A stretch of 46,904 nucleotides of DNA from JBIOJM01 sp044450785 (GTDB taxonomy: Bacteria; Planctomycetota; Planctomycetia; Isosphaerales; Isosphaeraceae), in contig JBIOJM010000033.1 in NCBI GenBank assembly GCA_044450785.1, positions 1 to 46,904 of the forward strand, written 5' to 3'. A program made the position numbers and the translations under genes. Under the pieces are notes generated by a model. The model did no database searches. It was not told the origin of the DNA and saw only the letters and a list, made by a program, of their open reading frames with translations. Below, piece by piece: positions 43,932 through 46,904 of the stretch. Position 1 is the stretch's first letter, and each line of letters opens with the position of its first letter.

Positions 43932-44580
43932 CGAAGAATCTCCTGGGTGGTGCAACGGTCGTGTGGCGAGAAGACGGCGTGTTCACCATGGTAGTCGGCA
44001 GTTCCCAGGAAGGCCCGACACCCTGGAACGGGGGCGGGGCGGAATCGGCAAGATTCCTGCGAAAAGCCGGCGAAAATGGTTGTCTGGTCACGGAAGATTG
44101 GGCTGGCTGCGGGACGAGCCTCACAACAGCATCTGACGATCTTCTCGGCTCGCCCTGACCACAGGCGCGGACAAAGCCCACGCGTCGCGACTCATGCTCG
44201 CCGCCGCGACCCCGGTCGCGCACGACCTGTGGGGCCCCCGCCGCTCGAGCATTGATGCGTACCTTGGCGTCTTATCGGAGAAACCGTCTAGGATAAGAAT
44301 AGGTTACCCTCGGAGAGGAACGAAATAAAGTCGATTCCGGCGTTTGATTTTGCGCCACGGGAATCGGCGTGTTCGACCGTCTCCAGCCGGCGGCAAAGCG
44401 CGCGATGCCGGCATTGGTGGGAACGACCCTCCGCGCCGAGAACGAGCCTTGCCCCCAAGGGCTCTGGGAGCACGCCTTCGGGTGCCCGGCAACCCGCACC
44501 GAGTGCATGGTGGCACGGGCATCTTGCCCGTGGTCCGGCACGACACGGGCTGGAAGCCCGTGCCACGCCGAGCCCGGGTC
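43932..44580. other. Gene-free stretch with a hairpin repeat
   Basis: No supported gene lies here; frames on both strands are short or arginine-rich. It should hold the promoter of the S53 peptidase gene near 43932-44050. Toward the right it contains the hairpin repeat listed at 44510-44566. Confidence 0.45.
44510..44566. repeat. Inverted GTGGCACGGGC/GCCCGTGCCAC repeat
   Basis: Outer arms GTGGCACGGGC and GCCCGTGCCAC are perfect complements. The inner parts repeat the theme (GCCCGTG and CACGGGC), allowing either one long hairpin or two small ones. It lies 14 bases beyond the stop of the serine hydrolase gene and could serve as its terminator, although similar strings are also dispersed planctomycete repeats. 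Confidence 0.55.
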
Positions 44581-46506
44581 TCACGGCTTCCGCTTGGCGA
44601 ATCGCTTGAGGTACTCGGGGTCGGAGAGCTTTTTGTCGGGCCGCTTGGTGAAGACGATCGGCTTGACGGTCGGCTCAAGGGGCACGGCGACCGCGTCGAC
44701 GTAGCCCTTGAGGTTGGTCTGGAACGGGAGCATCCAGTTGACGTTGCCCAGCGTGTGGTCGTTGTCGGCCTTGGGGGCGTTGAAGACCTCGAAATGCCAG
44801 TGCTCGAGCGTGGCCTGGATCCCGTTGTAGACGCTGACCAGCCGGCCGTCGCGGAGCTCGATCTTGAGCGGCCCATAGCCGGGGTGCTCGTAGTCGCCCG
44901 CGTACTCTTCCAGCGGGTGGGCCGGGTGAGTGCCGGAACGCCGCCAGGTTTCTTTCTTCTTGGGTTCCTTCTCGGCGTCTTCGCCCTTCTTGCGCTCAAC
45001 GAGGCCCTCGGCGAGCCAGTCGATCGGCTCGAGCTCCAGCAGCCGGTCGGCCGCGTGCATGACGATGAGGTCGGGTAGCGGCGACCCACTCTTGTTGGTC
45101 AGCACGACGATCCCCAGCCCATCATCCGGGAACAGGCTGGTCAGGGCCGTGAAGCCGTCGATGCCCCCTCCGTGCGCCACGCCGCGATGCCCGCGGTAGG
45201 TGTCGACCATCCAGCCCAGCGCGTAGGACGCGGGGGAGATCTCCTTCTTCTGCGACGGCCGGCCCATGGTCATCTGCGGCGTGTGCAGCTCGGCCAGCAC
45301 CGAGGGGCTGATGATCGACTTGCCGCCCAGCTTGCCGCCCTGGGTATGGACCGCCATCCAGCGGGCCATGTCCGTGACATTCGAGTTGATCGAGCCGGCC
45401 GGGCCGACATTGGTGATGTCGCGGAACGGGATGGCGCGGACCTTGCCCTCCTGCTCGTCATAAGGTGTCGCATGGTCGTCGGCCTTCTGCGAGTCACGGA
45501 CGGAGAAGTTGCTCGCGCCCATGCCCAGGGGCTGGAAGATCCGCGCGCGGACGGCCTCCTCCCACGGGCGGCCGTCGATCGTCTCGATGAGGTAGCCGGT
45601 GACCATGAACATGATGTTGTTGTACTGGAACTTGCTGCGCAACGGCTCGGTGGCGTCGAAGTAGGCCAGTCGAGGGACGAGGTCCTTGCCGGTGAGCCGG
45701 CTGTTGTACCAGACCATGTCGTGCCGGGGCAGGCCGGAGCGATGTGTCACCAGGTCGCGTGGCGTGATCGACTCGGTCGCGATCGGGTCGCTCATCCGGA
45801 AGCCGGGCAGATAGGTCCGCATGGGTGTGTCCCACGCCAGCTTGCCCTCCTCGACCAAGGTACCCATCACGAATGTGGTAAACGCCTTGGTGCACGACCC
45901 GATCGCGAAGAGTGTCCGGGGCGTGGCTGGCAGGTTGTTCTCGACGTCGCGCTGGCCAAAGCCCTTGGCGTAGATCACCTCGCCGTCCTTGACGACGGCG
46001 ATCGCCAGGCCGGGGACCTTGAAGTCCTTGATCGCCTTGTCGATGACCGCGTCGAAGCCGTCCAGCGACTTTTTCATGACGGCGATCGGATCGGCTGCGC
46101 GGCAGAGCGCGAGCTTCAGCGACTCGCCGGCATGCGTGAAGGTCCCGTAGATCGACGAGCCGTCGGCCGCGAGCTTCCCCTTGAAGGAGCGGTTGCCGGG
46201 CACGCCGGCCAGCTTGAACGCGACCTGGTCTCCCTCGACCGTGATACCCTGGAGCGGTAGGTCCTTCGTCCCTTGCGCGGGGATCGAGATGTCGCCCGTC
46301 CAGCCGCTCTCTTTCTTGGTGAAGTCGACATCGAGATCGAGCGTCGCGCCGCCCATCTTCAGCGCTCCCTTCCAGTGTCCGGCCAGCGAAGGGGTGTCGG
46401 CGGCCCGGGCCCGCGCCGCGGGTGCGACCAGCACGATGAGGGCGAAGAGCGTCTGCAATGCGTGGCGACGGCGGCGTGGCGAGGGCGAGGGCGACGGACA
46501 GGTCAT
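44581..46506 (-). CDS. Secreted beta-lactamase-class-C-like serine hydrolase
   Basis: The 641-residue protein has an N-terminal signal peptide (RRRRHALQTLFALIVLVAPA, cleavage near ARA-AD), a beta-rich domain at about 40-140 (LAGHWKGALKMGG), then a penicillin-binding/class C beta-lactamase domain: SxxK in AIGSCTKAFTTFV near 205, YxN in FQYNNIMFMV near 293, and HGG in VAHGGGIDGFTAL near 445. A C-terminal DUF3471-like domain (YAGDYEHPGYGPLKIEL) ends the protein. Members hydrolyse peptides or esters rather than antibiotics in most cases; the substrate is unknown. The ATG at 46506 was chosen for its GGAGGAA six bases upstream. The DUF3471-like addition is typical of planctomycete and Bacteroidetes members. 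Confidence 0.85.
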   Translation of the reverse strand: MTCPSPSPSPRRRRHALQTLFALIVLVAPAARARAADTPSLAGHWKGALKMGGATLDLDVDFTKKESGWTGDISIPAQGTKDLPLQGITVEGDQVAFKLAGVPGNRSFKGKLAADGSSIYGTFTHAGESLKLALCRAADPIAVMKKSLDGFDAVIDKAIKDFKVPGLAIAVVKDGEVIYAKGFGQRDVENNLPATPRTLFAIGSCTKAFTTFVMGTLVEEGKLAWDTPMRTYLPGFRMSDPIATESITPRDLVTHRSGLPRHDMVWYNSRLTGKDLVPRLAYFDATEPLRSKFQYNNIMFMVTGYLIETIDGRPWEEAVRARIFQPLGMGASNFSVRDSQKADDHATPYDEQEGKVRAIPFRDITNVGPAGSINSNVTDMARWMAVHTQGGKLGGKSIISPSVLAELHTPQMTMGRPSQKKEISPASYALGWMVDTYRGHRGVAHGGGIDGFTALTSLFPDDGLGIVVLTNKSGSPLPDLIVMHAADRLLELEPIDWLAEGLVERKKGEDAEKEPKKKETWRRSGTHPAHPLEEYAGDYEHPGYGPLKIELRDGRLVSVYNGIQATLEHWHFEVFNAPKADNDHTLGNVNWMLPFQTNLKGYVDAVAVPLEPTVKPIVFTKRPDKKLSDPEYLKRFAKRKP

Positions 46507-46779
46507 GCGGAGTTCCTCCAGTGGTGGATCCATCGGCCCCGATCATCCCGGGGACCTTGCGGGGCGCGCAAACGGCCCAGGCCCGGATGCCGGACGCCCG
46601 CAAGAGAGCGAGGCGGCTCGTCCGGGCCATTCTCCGTGCACTCGTTCACACGCTGAATCCTTGGAAAACCAACGGTCCCTGCAATCAGTGACAATTGTAA
46701 AAGACAGGTCTGACAAGTGTCAAGTAACCCAGTGGAAAGCGGAGAAACCGCAAGACATTGATGCGCAGTCCTTTAGGCC

Positions 46780-46904
46780 CAATACCGTTGAATTAGCATC
46801 AATTGCCATGAAGACAAGGAGTTGCGGCGCCTCGTTCCCACGCTCCGCGTGGGGACGCGCGTCTTGGACGCTCTGCGTCCGCTCGATGGGCAAAGCCTCG
46901 GTCC
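46780..46904. mobile_element. Second copy of the MITE-like element, cut by the window edge
   Basis: From CAATACCGTTGAAT at 46780 the sequence repeats 35057-35180 with only a few changes (for example CCATGAAGA for CCGCGGAGA, and GGGCAAAGC for GGGCGAAGC), including the CCCACGCTCCGCGTGGG and GGACGCTCTGCGTCC hairpins. The right end lies outside the window. It shows that the element at 35057 is a dispersed family in this genome. Confidence 0.7.

Overview
The window looks like a chromosomal segment of a high-GC planctomycete, probably from the Isosphaeraceae side of the phylum. The evidence is the LESRALLS N-terminal signature on a large secreted peptidase, a WD40 protein, a SxxK serine hydrolase, and the families of short hairpin-rich dispersed repeats. 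This taxonomic call is inference; no rRNA or tRNA gene is visible.

Layout. (1) Positions 1-1450 hold decayed toxin-antitoxin material: a ParD antitoxin with a truncated ParE, a second ParD-like gene broken by a frameshift, and a PIN-domain remnant. (2) Positions 1450-3819 (minus) form a compact three-gene operon of unknown function, whose last gene ends in two topoisomerase-type zinc ribbons. (3) Positions 4057-12698 (minus) hold a complete oleABCD set for head-to-head condensation of fatty acyl chains into long-chain olefins. A 1278-residue nuclease-STAND NTPase gene, most likely an anti-phage protein, sits between oleA and oleB. (4) Positions 12.9-18.5 kb are a graveyard of small, truncated or fused genes: a PIN protein, a STAS-like protein, an ATPase tail, a protein-arginine-deiminase remnant, a WD40 protein, a TPR fragment and an IS66 remnant. 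(5) Positions 18479-34595 (minus) hold a polyunsaturated-fatty-acid (PUFA) synthase operon: methyltransferase, PfaD-type enoyl reductase, a KS-AT-ACP-ACP-KR-DH megasynthase, and a KS-CLF-AT-DH-DH megasynthase. The order ER, KS-AT-ACP-KR-DH, KS-CLF-AT-DH-DH follows the pfa1-pfa2-pfa3 layout described for terrestrial myxobacteria rather than marine gammaproteobacterial pfaABCD. (6) Positions 34.9-46.9 kb are ordinary accessory chromosome: repeat elements, iscS and an iscA-like gene, a 2-hydroxyacid dehydrogenase, a frameshifted GH10-like gene, a Tat-exported sugar isomerase/epimerase-like protein, an S53 peptidase and a serine hydrolase.

How the genes may work together. The Pfa megasynthases would make a polyunsaturated acyl chain. 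OleA would condense two acyl thioesters, OleD reduce the beta-keto acid, OleC close the beta-lactone and OleB decarboxylate it to an alkene. Having both sets on one strand, about 5.8 kb apart, suggests a polyene hydrocarbon or another modified polyunsaturated lipid. The product is not shown by the sequence. No phosphopantetheinyl transferase (PfaE type) is present, so it must be encoded elsewhere.

The most unusual points are the nuclease-NTPase gene lodged inside the ole operon, the co-location of pfa and ole genes, and a 231-bp inverted-repeat element that ends nine bases before the iscS start codon, with a second copy entering at the window's right edge.
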